From contig NZ_AVFK01000029.1 in NCBI RefSeq assembly GCF_000936425.1, positions 43,026 to 107,025 of the forward strand: a DNA stretch of 64,000 bases, written 5' to 3'. Below are positions 16,510 to 25,436 of this stretch, one piece after another (the stretch's first letter is position 1; every line of letters begins with the position of its first letter). The position numbers and the translations under genes are program-made. The stretch comes from Skermanella aerolata KACC 11604 (GTDB lineage Bacteria > Pseudomonadota > Alphaproteobacteria > Azospirillales > Azospirillaceae). The notes beneath the pieces are model-generated. The model was not told the origin of the DNA and made no database searches. It saw only the letters and a list, made by a program, of their open reading frames with translations.

Positions 16510-17511
16510 TCAGCGGCGTCCGGTCAGGGGCCAGTCGTTGCTGACCGCGAAGTTGCGGGCCAGGAACCGGTAAGTATCCTTCAGCAGCGCTTCCATGTCG
16601 GCCGAAGGCTCGACCGTGATGGCGCTCCAGGGATTGATCATCTCGTCCCACAGCATCAGCCGGTTGTGCAGCTCGTCGCGCATCTCGCGGATGAACTTGG
16701 TCTGCGGTCCGATGTTGCGCAGCACCGCCAGGATCTCGCCGGTCTGGGCATCGGCCTGGGTGAACATCGAGTCGAAATCGGCGACCGGGGCGCGGATCAG
16801 CACCTGCATGCGGAAGATCTCGTTCCGGATGCCGGGCTCCCGCTTGTAGATCTTGGACAGCATGATCAGCTGCGCGTTGATGTACTGGACCTTGCAGTAG
16901 CGGTCGCGCAGCGCCTCGATATAGGAAAGCTCGCGCGCGAGCTTTTCGATCATATCGACGACTTCCTGCTTGCGGTCCGCCCCGATGCCCAGCTTCTCCG
17001 CCGCCTTGGTGAAGGCTTCCTGTACCCTTGCCTTGGTCTTGGGATCGTCGGCGATCTGCTCGAGTTGGGTCAGGTCCACCATCAGCGTGTCGCCACCGGT
17101 CAGCCACGAGACGAGCTGGACGGTCAGCCGGTTGCGCGCGATCGTCCTGTGCTTCTCCTCCACCGTCCAGGATGCCGTGCCGTCCAGCAATTCGTGCGGG
17201 ATCGAGTCGTTCGGCCTGATCTCCTTCACGAACCGCAGCGCCTTGTCGACGATGTCCAGCAGCTTGCCGTCGTTGGTCTCAGGCGCAAGCTCAAACTCGA
17301 TCCGCAGGGTCGGTAGTGCGATAGCACCCTTGAGGTCGCCGAGCGGGAGGTGGAAGGCGGCTTCCTTGGTATTCTTGACATAGGCGAAGTATCCGCCCGT
17401 CATGGAAAATACCTTGTGTTCGAACGCGAATGTCTGGCTGCGGCTGTCGGCTGCCGGGGCGGCCGACGGCTGCGATCCTGGTGCCTGGGTAAGCTGGTCC
17501 GCCGCAGTCAT
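16510..17511 (-). CDS. Hypothetical protein, 333 residues
   Basis: I do not recognise this protein. Start at ATG 17509-17511 (MTAADQLTQAPGSQP) is preferred; the frame extends to 17604 without a recognisable ribosome binding site. After a 25-residue low-complexity start comes a likely beta-rich domain (FAFEHKVFSMTGGYFAYVKNTKEAAFHLPLGDLKGAI in blocks, about 28-110). It is followed by a mainly helical region (about 140-330) with no membrane segment. It lies upstream of the 144-residue gene on the same strand with 130 bases between, so they may or may not form one unit. It is divergent from pepN. Confidence 0.72.
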   Translation of the reverse strand: MTAADQLTQAPGSQPSAAPAADSRSQTFAFEHKVFSMTGGYFAYVKNTKEAAFHLPLGDLKGAIALPTLRIEFELAPETNDGKLLDIVDKALRFVKEIRPNDSIPHELLDGTASWTVEEKHRTIARNRLTVQLVSWLTGGDTLMVDLTQLEQIADDPKTKARVQEAFTKAAEKLGIGADRKQEVVDMIEKLARELSYIEALRDRYCKVQYINAQLIMLSKIYKREPGIRNEIFRMQVLIRAPVADFDSMFTQADAQTGEILAVLRNIGPQTKFIREMRDELHNRLMLWDEMINPWSAITVEPSADMEALLKDTYRFLARNFAVSNDWPLTGRR

Positions 17512-17702
17512 GGCTTGTGCGCATCCGCCCGATGGAGGTAACTCGAGTTTTCCTTTATAGCTTGTTGTCGCGTCCCGGCAAAGCACCGCTTTCGGAATAA
17601 GCAATCAGCCCGGCGGACAGAGCATGCGACAAGTACTCGGGCAGGCTGTTAAGATCGCCCTTCGGCCCGACAAGCCCGATCCAGCCAGATAAGAGACCAG
17701 TA

Positions 17703-20360
17703 ATGGACAAATCCGCTCCCAAGGCCATTCACCTGAAGGACTATGCTCCGCCGCCGTACCTGATCGACACGGTCGATCTGACGTTCGATCTGGGCGAGGA
17801 AGTCACTCGGGTGAGGTCCAGCCTGCAACTCCGGGCGAACCCGGTCCGGCTCCCCGACGGTGCGCCGGTCCCGCTGGTGCTGGACGGGCAGGAACTGAAG
17901 CTGGTGTCGCTCGCGATCGACGGCCGCACGCTGGAGCCAGCGGAATACGCCATAGGGCCGGAGTCGCTGACGATCTTCGATCCCCCCGCCGCCTTCGCGC
18001 TGGAGGTGGAGACGGAGCTGAAGCCGCAGGAGAACACGTCGCTGGAAGGGCTTTACCGGACCAGTGGCAACTTCTGCACCCAGTGCGAGGCGGAAGGCTT
18101 CCGCAAGATCACCTACTTTCTGGACCGTCCCGACGTGATGGCGCGCTATCGCACGACCATCACGGCGGACGCGCTGAAATATCCGGTGCTGCTGTCCAAC
18201 GGCAATCTCGTGGCGGCATCGAAGATGGGGCATGACGGACGGCATACCGTCACCTGGGAGGACCCCTTCGCCAAGCCCTGCTATCTGTTCGCGCTGGTCG
18301 CCGGCGTGCTGGTCCATGTCGAGGACAGTTACGTCACCCGCTCCGGCCGCACCGTCACGCTCCGGATCTATGTCGAGCCGGGCAACCAGGACAAGTGCGA
18401 CCACGCCATGCGGTCGCTCAAGAAGTCGATGGCCTGGGACGAGAATGTCTACGGCCTGGAATACGATCTCGACATCTTCATGATCGTCGCGGTCGGCGAC
18501 TTCAACATGGGGGCGATGGAGAACAAGGGCCTCAACGTCTTCAACACCAAGTACATACTGGCCCGGCCGGAATCTGCGACCGATACCGACTTTCTCGGGG
18601 TCGAGGCTGTCGTGGCGCACGAGTATTTCCACAATTGGACCGGCAACCGGGTGACCTGCCGCGACTGGTTCCAGCTCAGCCTGAAGGAAGGGCTGACGGT
18701 CTTCCGCGACCAGGAGTTCTCTTCCGACTTGAATTCCCGGCCGGTCAAGCGGATCGCCGACGTGCAGCGGCTGCGCGCGGCCCAGTTCCCCGAGGACAGC
18801 GGCCCGATGGCCCATCCGATCCGGCCCGACAGCTATATCGAGATCAACAACTTCTACACGACCACGGTCTACGAGAAGGGTGCGGAGGTCGTCCGCATGA
18901 TCCATACCCTGCTCGGGGCCGAAGGCTACCGGAAAGGGATCGACCTCTACTTCGAGCGCCATGACGGGCAGGCGGTCACCTGCGACGACTTCGTGGCCGC
19001 GATGGAGGACGCGACCGGCAAGGATCTGAGCCAGTTCCGCCGCTGGTATTCGCAGGCAGGCACGCCGGAACTGGACATAAGCGGCGAGTATGACGGGCAT
19101 GGCAGGACCTATCGGCTGACGGTGCGCCAGTCTTGCCCGCCGTCGCCCGGCCAGCCGGTCAAGCAGCCGTACCACATCCCGCTGGCGCTCGGCCTGCTCG
19201 ACCCCCAGGGCGCCGACATCCCACTTCGCCTGAAAACGGAGGATGTGCCGAAGGGGACTTCCCGCGTGCTCGACGTTACGGAGGCGGAGCAGGTGTTCGA
19301 GTTCGCCGACGTGCCGGCCCCGCCGGTGCCGTCGCTGCTGCGCGGCTTCTCGGCCCCGGTCAAGTTGCGCATGTCCTACACGGATGACGACCTGACTTTC
19401 CTGATGGCCAACGACAGCGACGCCTTCAACCGCTGGGAAGCGGGCCAGACGCTGGGGACGCGGCTGCTGCTCGGCCTTGTGGAGGACAGGGCGGCGGGAC
19501 GGCCGCTCGAGCTGTCCCGGGGTTTCCTGGACGCGCTGGACAAGATCCTGAACGATCCGGCGCTGGACCACGCCTTCGCGGCGCAGGCGCTGACCCTGCC
19601 GTCCGAAGGATATCTGGGCCAGCAGATGCCGGTGATCGACGTGGACGGCATCCACGAGGTGCGCGGCTTCGCCCGGAAGGCCATCGCGGCGCATCTTCGA
19701 GACGATCTGCTGAGCACTTACCGCGCCCTGGGCGGCAACGAGCCGTTCGCGATCGACGCCGCGATCGGCCGGCGCAGCCTGAAGAACCTGGCGCTCGGCT
19801 ACCTGATGAGCCTGGAGGACGCCGAGGCGGTCGAGCTTTGCGTCGGCCAGTTCCACAACGCCCACGCCATGACCGACGTGATCGCGGCGCTGGGGCTGCT
19901 GAACGACACCCATCTGCCGCAGCGCGACGCGGCGCTCGCCCGCTTCTACGAGACCTGGAAGAACGAGCCGCTGGTGGTCGACAAGTGGTTCTCCATCCAG
20001 GCGATGTCGGAACGGCCCGAAACCCTGGCCGAGGTGAGGTCGCTGCTCAACCATCCCGCCTTCGAGATCCGGAACCCGAACAAGGTATACGCCCTGATCG
20101 GCGGGTTTGCCGGCGGCAATGCCGTCCGGTTCCACGACAGCAGCGGCGCCGGGTACGAATTCCTGGCCGATCAGGTATTGACCCTCAACGGGCTGAACCC
20201 GCAGGTCGCGTCCCGCATGGTCAAGCTGTTCGCCCGCTGGAGGAAATACGACGACCGCCGCCAGGCTTTCATGCGCGCCCAGTTGGAAAGGATCGTCGGA
20301 GCCCCAAATCTGTCTCCCGACGTGTTCGAGATCGCGTCGAAGAGTCTTCAGGCGGCCTGA
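17703..20360 (+). CDS. pepN: Aminopeptidase N (M1 metallopeptidase)
   Basis: Broad-specificity zinc aminopeptidase of cytosolic peptide turnover. The exopeptidase motif GAMENKG lies near residue 270. The zinc site HEYFHNW (HExxH, near 305-309) is followed by the third ligand Glu in LKEGLTVFRDQEF (near 328). The 885-residue length, the N-terminal KAIHLKDYAPPPYLIDTVDL and the CTQCEAEGFRKITYFLDRPDVM block match the E. coli-type PepN with its extra C-terminal helical DUF3458 domains. The codon bias is strong. The gene ends 22 bases before the selenocysteine tRNA. Confidence 0.96.
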   Translation: MDKSAPKAIHLKDYAPPPYLIDTVDLTFDLGEEVTRVRSSLQLRANPVRLPDGAPVPLVLDGQELKLVSLAIDGRTLEPAEYAIGPESLTIFDPPAAFALEVETELKPQENTSLEGLYRTSGNFCTQCEAEGFRKITYFLDRPDVMARYRTTITADALKYPVLLSNGNLVAASKMGHDGRHTVTWEDPFAKPCYLFALVAGVLVHVEDSYVTRSGRTVTLRIYVEPGNQDKCDHAMRSLKKSMAWDENVYGLEYDLDIFMIVAVGDFNMGAMENKGLNVFNTKYILARPESATDTDFLGVEAVVAHEYFHNWTGNRVTCRDWFQLSLKEGLTVFRDQEFSSDLNSRPVKRIADVQRLRAAQFPEDSGPMAHPIRPDSYIEINNFYTTTVYEKGAEVVRMIHTLLGAEGYRKGIDLYFERHDGQAVTCDDFVAAMEDATGKDLSQFRRWYSQAGTPELDISGEYDGHGRTYRLTVRQSCPPSPGQPVKQPYHIPLALGLLDPQGADIPLRLKTEDVPKGTSRVLDVTEAEQVFEFADVPAPPVPSLLRGFSAPVKLRMSYTDDDLTFLMANDSDAFNRWEAGQTLGTRLLLGLVEDRAAGRPLELSRGFLDALDKILNDPALDHAFAAQALTLPSEGYLGQQMPVIDVDGIHEVRGFARKAIAAHLRDDLLSTYRALGGNEPFAIDAAIGRRSLKNLALGYLMSLEDAEAVELCVGQFHNAHAMTDVIAALGLLNDTHLPQRDAALARFYETWKNEPLVVDKWFSIQAMSERPETLAEVRSLLNHPAFEIRNPNKVYALIGGFAGGNAVRFHDSSGAGYEFLADQVLTLNGLNPQVASRMVKLFARWRKYDDRRQAFMRAQLERIVGAPNLSPDVFEIASKSLQAA

Positions 20361-20382
20361 CGGCCGTCCTGGAACGGGCGAC

Positions 20383-20475
20383 GGAGGCGACAGGGGTCTG
20401 GTGGCCCTCCCGGTCTTCAAAACCGGAGACACGCCAACAGCGTGTGGTGGGTTCGATTCCCATCCGCCTCCGCCA
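20383..20475 (+). tRNA. selC: tRNA-Sec (anticodon TCA)
   Basis: The 93-base gene has a GGAGGCG/CGCCTCC acceptor stem (20383-20389 with 20465-20471), discriminator G and encoded CCA (20473-20475). The anticodon stem CCGGT/ACCGG closes a seven-base loop CTTCAAA with TCA at 20417-20419, complementary to UGA. A long variable arm (ACACGC-CAACA-GCGTGT) and a T-loop TTCGATT complete the picture. Long extra arm plus UCA anticodon is diagnostic for the selenocysteine tRNA charged by SerRS and converted by SelA. It implies that the organism makes selenoproteins. No selA, selB or selD is visible in this window. Confidence 0.95.
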
Positions 20476-20597
20476 GTCGTCCCTCCGCCGATCGCCCCGC
20501 CACATGACCGGTAAGTTTAACCTATGTGACAAAAACCGGTCGAAGGGGGTAGTATACCTCCTAAGATTGAACGTTTCCGGATGATGTTCGTTAGGGT

Positions 20598-20834
20598 ATG
20601 AACCCCACCGCCTTTCGGGCTTTCTCGGAAATGAATTGTGCTTTGAGGAAAACAGATCTTTCGGCCCTGCAAGCGCCGCCGGATGCCCCCGGCGGAAAGC
20701 TCGTCTGGGTGCCTTGCGCTTCCAGCCCCGTCGCCTTGGTCGAAATCCACGAGGGCTGGGCACTGGTCGAAGACGCCGCCGGGCAGATGCATGCGGTCCC
20801 GGCCGATCAGGTGGATTGCGCCGAGACGCTTTGA
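20598..20834 (+). CDS. Small hypothetical protein
   Basis: At most 78 residues (start 20598), or 67 residues from the internal ATG at 20631. The sequence LSALQAPPDAPGGKLVWVPC followed by VALVEIHEGWALVEDAAGQMHAVPADQVD looks like a small beta-barrel with regular alternation, plausible for a real protein. No family recognised, no membrane segment. TTAGGGT lies close before the first ATG, and GTGACA followed by TAGTAT about 18 bases later upstream could be a weak promoter. It is convergent with the LuxR-type gene, 20 bases away. Confidence 0.5.
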   Translation: MNPTAFRAFSEMNCALRKTDLSALQAPPDAPGGKLVWVPCASSPVALVEIHEGWALVEDAAGQMHAVPADQVDCAETL

Positions 20835-20854
20835 CGATTGTCCTGTCTACCGGA

Positions 20855-21715
20855 TCAGGCGCTCTTGCCTTCCATCGCTCCCACGTCGTGATAGGACCGG
20901 AGGACGGCCTGCCGCTGGGCAAGGGCGGTGGCGTGCCGCCACGCGAAGATGGCGGCTTCGGTCCGGTTGCGGCATTGCAGTCGGGCTAGTAGCTGTCGAA
21001 CCAGCAGTTTGGTGGTCGGCAGCGTTGCGTTCCGGGCGTTGGCGATCTCCTCGTCGGTCATGCCGTTCGCCAGCAGCGGCAGCAGCGACAGGTGTGCTTC
21101 GGTCAGCGTGTCGAGCAGGGTCAGCCGGTGCTGGTCCGCCGCCATCACCGAGATCATCGCGGGCGCCACCATGGCATAGCCGGATGCCGCCAGATCCAGC
21201 TTGGCCTTCAGGTCGTCCGCCGATCCGTTCCAAACCAGCCAGCCGTCAAGCAGGGTCACGAATTCCCGCACCCGGCCGAGCTGGGTGGGCATGAAGACGC
21301 CGAGCGTGTGGATGCCGCGCATCAGCCCGACATTGCCGGTCGAAATGATGTCCTGCAGCCGGTCGAGCGAACGGACGCTGAGAAGCAGCGTTTCCGAACT
21401 CCAGCGCAGGGATTCCAGCTCATGCAGGCCATCGATCGGCCGGACCTTGAACCCCATGATCTCGGTCAGGGCGGGCTGAACTTGCGGCATGGCGCTCAGG
21501 CAGCGTTTGAAGGCGACGAAACTCTTGCCGGTCTTACCCTCCGGATTGTGGCGGAGTCCGGGCGTGGCGGCGCCACGGGCCGCAGGGGGCGGAATAGGCA
21601 CTCTGCTGTCCTTTATGATTTGCTGAAGACTGGCCGGCGTAAACCGGAGAAAGATGCGTCGGCCAGGACTGTTGCTGAAGCGATTCGATATATCCTTTGA
21701 TCGGGTGAACAACAT
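20855..21715 (-). CDS. LuxR-type transcriptional regulator
   Basis: The C-terminus (about 215-275) is a LuxR/GerE helix-turn-helix: LSLLPLLANGMTDEEIANARNATLPTTKLLVRQLLARLQ. In it the recognition helix follows the standard E-I-A-x-x-L-x-x-S-x-x-T-V pattern, with TTK-L-L-V replacing SxxTV. The N-terminal two thirds (about 70-205) form a helical domain of no obvious ligand-binding family; no receiver Asp or autoinducer-domain signature is seen. The first 60 residues are basic and the true start may be internal (for example Met near 75). It is separated from the glycosyltransferase genes by a 160-base AT-rich stretch, so a regulatory link is possible but unproven. Confidence 0.75.
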   Translation of the reverse strand: MLFTRSKDISNRFSNSPGRRIFLRFTPASLQQIIKDSRVPIPPPAARGAATPGLRHNPEGKTGKSFVAFKRCLSAMPQVQPALTEIMGFKVRPIDGLHELESLRWSSETLLLSVRSLDRLQDIISTGNVGLMRGIHTLGVFMPTQLGRVREFVTLLDGWLVWNGSADDLKAKLDLAASGYAMVAPAMISVMAADQHRLTLLDTLTEAHLSLLPLLANGMTDEEIANARNATLPTTKLLVRQLLARLQCRNRTEAAIFAWRHATALAQRQAVLRSYHDVGAMEGKSA

Positions 21716-21878
21716 CGACCATCCGATCGCTCAGCATATTTATCAGTTTCAATCCGAAAGTGTGGAGAACACTCGGAGAATTTTTCTCATTTTTTATATT
21801 ACTCCGCGCGCCTGAAGCTGTAGCTATGGATTCTCCCGGAAGGGTTAGTCTTCAACCGTTTAGTCCAGAGCCGGCGCG

Positions 21879-23279
21879 TCAGCGCACCAGTACGGGATGC
21901 AACCCTTGGCTTAAATGCTCGGCCCCGCTCAGGCTGCCATCGGGACGGACGACCAGATGGAGGTCCAGCCCGGGTGGAACATGACCGTCTGGCCGGGTGA
22001 CGGCTCCAAGCAGGAGGTCGTCAGGCGCCAGACCGGATACCTCCGCCAGTCCGACCGGCTCCGCACCCGGATCGTGCCACAGCACGGCTCGGACTGGCCT
22101 AGTGCGGACCAGATGCGCGACGAAGCCGCCGTGAAGACCGGATGGTAGAAGGTGCTTCAAGGTGTAGTCGGCGACAGCGCTTCCGTCCCTGCTTCCATCG
22201 TTGCCGCCGGCAGGGGCATCTCCGGCCTGGACCACGCACAGGGCCGGATCGTTGCGCAGCAGTTTCACCAGACGTCCCACCGTATCGGCGTCTGCGGCAC
22301 CGGAGAGCACCAGAACGACCATCGGCAGCATGTGGCCGTACTGGTCGGGATCGTCCAGGTTTGCGAAGGGGTTGCGGACAGGCAGGTCGCGGTAGCCTCG
22401 CCGGACCGCGCGCCGGGAATCGCCATCCTCGAACACGGCGGGATTGCGCCGGTAGATATCGTCGAATAGTTCGGCATGGCGCTTCCGCGCCCGGTTCATG
22501 AAGGACGCTTCGTGGCGGCGGTAGTTGACCAGCATCTCCGGGATGACCTCGCCCCGGTATCCGCGCGCGCCTAGCCTCAGCCAGAATTCCCAGTCCTCGT
22601 AACCCTCGCGCATCGCGGCGCAGAAGCCGCCCCCTTCAAGCCCGGCCTCGCGCCGGAAGACTGCGGAGATGCTGACATGGTTGTAGTAGCGCATGCGGTC
22701 CAGGTCGAGCGACTCCGACTTCCAGACCCGTTCCTCGGCGCCAGTCACCCGCAGCCAGGAATAGGCCAGGGACACTCCGGCGTTGCCTTCCATCAGGAGG
22801 ACGCATTTCTCCAGATATGTCGGCTCCATCGTGTCGTCGGCGTCGAGACAGCAGATATACAGCCCCCTAGCTGCCTTTATTCCGGTATTGCGGGCTGCGG
22901 GCGCACCCTGGTTCTCCTGCCGGATGACGGTCAGGCCGGGTTCCTGGTCCGGACCTTCCAGGGCATCGAGCACGCAGGGAGTCACGTCGTCGGTCGATCC
23001 GTCGTCGACGACGATGATCTCCACGTCCCGCAGGGTCTGTGCCCGGACGCTGGCGACGGCGTCATTGAGAAACCGGCCGTAATTGTAGCAGGGGATGACC
23101 ACCGACACCAAGGGCTGGCCCTGGTCGCGGCGGACCGGCGGTGTTTCCAGCCACTCGACCGGAGCGTCCAGGGGGGCTCGCGGCGGGAACAGCGTCGCGC
23201 GCACCGTCTCCTTGATCCCCTTGGGGATCATCAGGACGAGCTGCTGAAGCAGCAGCAGGCGGGTGATGGCGAAGCTCAT
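21879..23279 (-). CDS. Glycosyltransferase family 2
   Basis: Start ATG 23277-23279 (MSFAITRLLLLQQLVLMIPKG) has AAGGG upstream; the longer frame lies inside the preceding gene. A GT-A domain begins near residue 55. PLVSVVIPCYNYGRFLNDAV binds nucleotide sugar, VEIIVVDDGSTDD has the first Asp pair, GAPAARNTGIKAARG is typical, and LDADDTMEP is the DxD-type metal site near 150. EDWEFWLRLGARGYRGEVIP gives the catalytic ED motif. The C-terminal 130 residues are not recognisable. The N-terminal hydrophobic segment may anchor it to the membrane. It starts 11 bases after the GT4 gene and probably acts with it on a surface polysaccharide. Confidence 0.85.
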   Translation of the reverse strand: MSFAITRLLLLQQLVLMIPKGIKETVRATLFPPRAPLDAPVEWLETPPVRRDQGQPLVSVVIPCYNYGRFLNDAVASVRAQTLRDVEIIVVDDGSTDDVTPCVLDALEGPDQEPGLTVIRQENQGAPAARNTGIKAARGLYICCLDADDTMEPTYLEKCVLLMEGNAGVSLAYSWLRVTGAEERVWKSESLDLDRMRYYNHVSISAVFRREAGLEGGGFCAAMREGYEDWEFWLRLGARGYRGEVIPEMLVNYRRHEASFMNRARKRHAELFDDIYRRNPAVFEDGDSRRAVRRGYRDLPVRNPFANLDDPDQYGHMLPMVVLVLSGAADADTVGRLVKLLRNDPALCVVQAGDAPAGGNDGSRDGSAVADYTLKHLLPSGLHGGFVAHLVRTRPVRAVLWHDPGAEPVGLAEVSGLAPDDLLLGAVTRPDGHVPPGLDLHLVVRPDGSLSGAEHLSQGLHPVLVR

Positions 23280-23290
23280 GCCGTTGCCCT

Positions 23291-24532
23291 TCACCTGGCG
23301 GCCCCTGCATAGGTTTCGCCGTTTGCCCCGTCTTCGATCAGGGTGCGGTAGAGGCCGGCGACGCGGTCGCTGATGACGTCCAGCGAATAATGCCGCTCGA
23401 CCAGATCGCGGGCGCCGGCGCCGAAACACTGGCGCAGGTCCTCCGACCCGACCAGCTTTTCCAGCGCGTCCGCCAGGGCCTGGACATCGCCCAGCGGCAC
23501 CAGCAGGCCGGTCTCACCGTCAATCACCACTTCGCGGCAGCCGGGAACGTCGGTCGCGACCATCGGCCTGCCGCAGGCCGCCGCCTCCAGCAGGCTGACC
23601 GGCAGGCCTTCCCGGCGGGACGGCAACACGGCGATATGGGCCAGCGCCCAGACCCGCTCCGCTATCCGCTCGACATGGCCCATCCAGCGGATACCCGGCT
23701 CACGGTCCCAGGCCCTGAGCTGTTCTTCCGGGATGGCCGTGGGGTTGCGGCCGTCCTGCTTGCCGACCAGCAGAAGCTCGGTATCGGGGAAGCGGGCGCG
23801 GACCTTGCGGAACGCCTCGACCAGCCCGGCCAGCCCCTTGTCCTCGATCATCCGGGTCGTGATCGCGATCGTGACCGGACCGTCCTTGGGGAACGGAAGG
23901 ACCGGATAGCGGGCGAGATCGAGGCCGGTGCCGCCGACGACATGGGTATGCTCGGGCGTGTTGAGCTTCCAGCGCATCAGCACGTCGCGGTCCGTCCTGT
24001 TCATCGTCACCAGATGGACCTCGTGGCCGGAGAAGGCGGCGCGCATGCCCAGCATGACCAGGGGCCGCAGCAACCGCGCTTTCAGGTGACTGGACGAGAA
24101 CAGGTAGCCGAGACCGGCGAAGTGGTTGAGGATGCGGATGCCGCCGACGAACCGGGCGGCCAGCGTGCCGATCAGGATCGGCTTCATGCCGACGCAATGG
24201 ATCAGCGCCGGCCGCTCCCGCTTCAGCAGCGTCACCAGGTCGGACGCGATGCGGACATCGTTGAGGACGTTGAGGCCGGAGCGGTCGAGCCGCAGCGGAA
24301 CGACCTTGAAGCCGGCAAGCTCGATCCGTTCGCGGTCGGAACCGACATTGCAGATGATCGTGATCTCGTGGCTGCGCTCTTTCAGCCGAAGCGCCAGGTT
24401 CAGCCAGTGCAGGCAGAACCACCAGTCCTCGGACACGAAGAAGACGACCTTGACGGCAGCCTGGGCCGGCCGTTCCGTCGGCGCGCGGTATGTGGGGGCG
24501 GTGCCGGGTCTGGGAACAGTCGTCACATCCAT
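23291..24532 (-). CDS. Glycosyltransferase family 4 (GT-B fold)
   Basis: 413 residues. The N-terminal half starts with KVVFFVSEDWWFCLHWLNLALRL and has IICNVGSDRERIELAGFKVV. The C-terminal nucleotide-sugar half has VTIAITTRMIEDKGLAGLVEAF, LLLVGKQDGRN and the GT4 signature SRREGLPVSLLEAAACGRPMVATDVPGCREV, in which E-G-x-P-x-x-x-x-E-A is the retaining EX7E-type motif. This resembles PglA/capsular WcaA-like sugar transferases. It is upstream of the GT2 gene, in the same operon. No flippase or polymerase lies beside them, so this is a partial set of genes for polysaccharide assembly. Confidence 0.87.
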   Translation of the reverse strand: MDVTTVPRPGTAPTYRAPTERPAQAAVKVVFFVSEDWWFCLHWLNLALRLKERSHEITIICNVGSDRERIELAGFKVVPLRLDRSGLNVLNDVRIASDLVTLLKRERPALIHCVGMKPILIGTLAARFVGGIRILNHFAGLGYLFSSSHLKARLLRPLVMLGMRAAFSGHEVHLVTMNRTDRDVLMRWKLNTPEHTHVVGGTGLDLARYPVLPFPKDGPVTIAITTRMIEDKGLAGLVEAFRKVRARFPDTELLLVGKQDGRNPTAIPEEQLRAWDREPGIRWMGHVERIAERVWALAHIAVLPSRREGLPVSLLEAAACGRPMVATDVPGCREVVIDGETGLLVPLGDVQALADALEKLVGSEDLRQCFGAGARDLVERHYSLDVISDRVAGLYRTLIEDGANGETYAGAAR

Positions 24533-24609
24533 CTTCTGCTCCGGTTACGCCCGCCGATTTTTGTGGATTGCCGTAAGTACTGGTTAACTAATGATGAACC
24601 CGTGCGTTG

Positions 24610-25341
24610 TCAAAGGTAACCGCAGGCGGCAAGGTCCGCCAGCATATGCGCCGGTGGTGGCGCCACCGCAGCGATCGGGGGCTGATCCTGCCTGAGCGGC
24701 AACGTTATGGAGCGGGCAAGCAGGTGGAGTGGCCCGGCCGGAGGTACGGCTGAATCTCCATAATAGGGATCGTCCACGATCGGAGTTCCGATCGACGCGC
24801 AGTGGATGCGCAACTGATGCGTCCTGCCGGTCAGCGGACGAAGCTCCAGCCAGCTCAAGCCGCCGCCGCTTCCCAGCAGCCGGTACAGGGTGGCGGCGGG
24901 GAGGCCCTCGGGGTCGGGCCTGATCCGCCAGCCGCCCGTCTCCGGCAGCACCTTCAGCAGGGGCAGGTCGATCCGTCCCTCGGCAGAGGGCGGGGCGCCG
25001 CGCACGACCGCCCAGTAGGTCTTGTCCGCTAGCCCGCGCGAGAACAGCCGTCCCAGCTTCATCAGCGCCTTCTGGTGCCGCCCCAGGACGAGGCAGCCGC
25101 TGGTGTCGCGGTCCAGCCGATGGGCGAGGGCAGGCGGCCGCGCCATCTCGAACCACAGGTCGGGCAGGAAATCGCTCAGGCTGCCCTGGCCGCGCGGCCC
25201 CGGATGGACCAGCAGGCCCGCCGGTTTGTCTAGGATCAGGACGTCATGGTCGAGATGGAGGACGCGGTCCTTCAAGCTTTCCGCCGTGATCGCGGCGGTT
25301 GGCGTTTCCGGGCAAGCTGGCGGCTGTTCGATCACGGACAT
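24610..25341 (-). CDS. RluA-family 23S rRNA/tRNA pseudouridine synthase
   Basis: Isomerises uridine to pseudouridine in structured RNA. The chosen start is ATG 25339-25341 (MSVIEQPPACPET, 243 residues). The core begins with DHDVLILDKPAGLLVHPGP. The catalytic Asp lies in ALAHRLDRDTSGCLVL (HRLDxxTSG), and YWAVVRGAP and LRPLTGRTHQLRIHCASIGTPIVDD complete the family signature. No S4 domain precedes it, so it is of the RluA/RluE-like short class, resembling the TruC/YqcB type. Stand-alone gene between the glycosyltransferases and the RTX protein. Confidence 0.9.
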   Translation of the reverse strand: MSVIEQPPACPETPTAAITAESLKDRVLHLDHDVLILDKPAGLLVHPGPRGQGSLSDFLPDLWFEMARPPALAHRLDRDTSGCLVLGRHQKALMKLGRLFSRGLADKTYWAVVRGAPPSAEGRIDLPLLKVLPETGGWRIRPDPEGLPAATLYRLLGSGGGLSWLELRPLTGRTHQLRIHCASIGTPIVDDPYYGDSAVPPAGPLHLLARSITLPLRQDQPPIAAVAPPPAHMLADLAACGYL

Positions 25342-25436
25342 GCATTCCCATACTATCCGGAACCGACACATGCAATTCGTCACCCCGACGGATTCCATGG
25401 CCGGCTGGCCCTTCAAGGCCAGCCGGCCCAGATGGG

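Noticed and set aside
17649..20432. 927-codon open frame on the minus strand opposite pepN
   Set aside because: It mirrors the codon structure of pepN, runs across the selenocysteine tRNA end, and has an Arg/Gln/Val-rich composition typical of antisense frames in GC-rich DNA.
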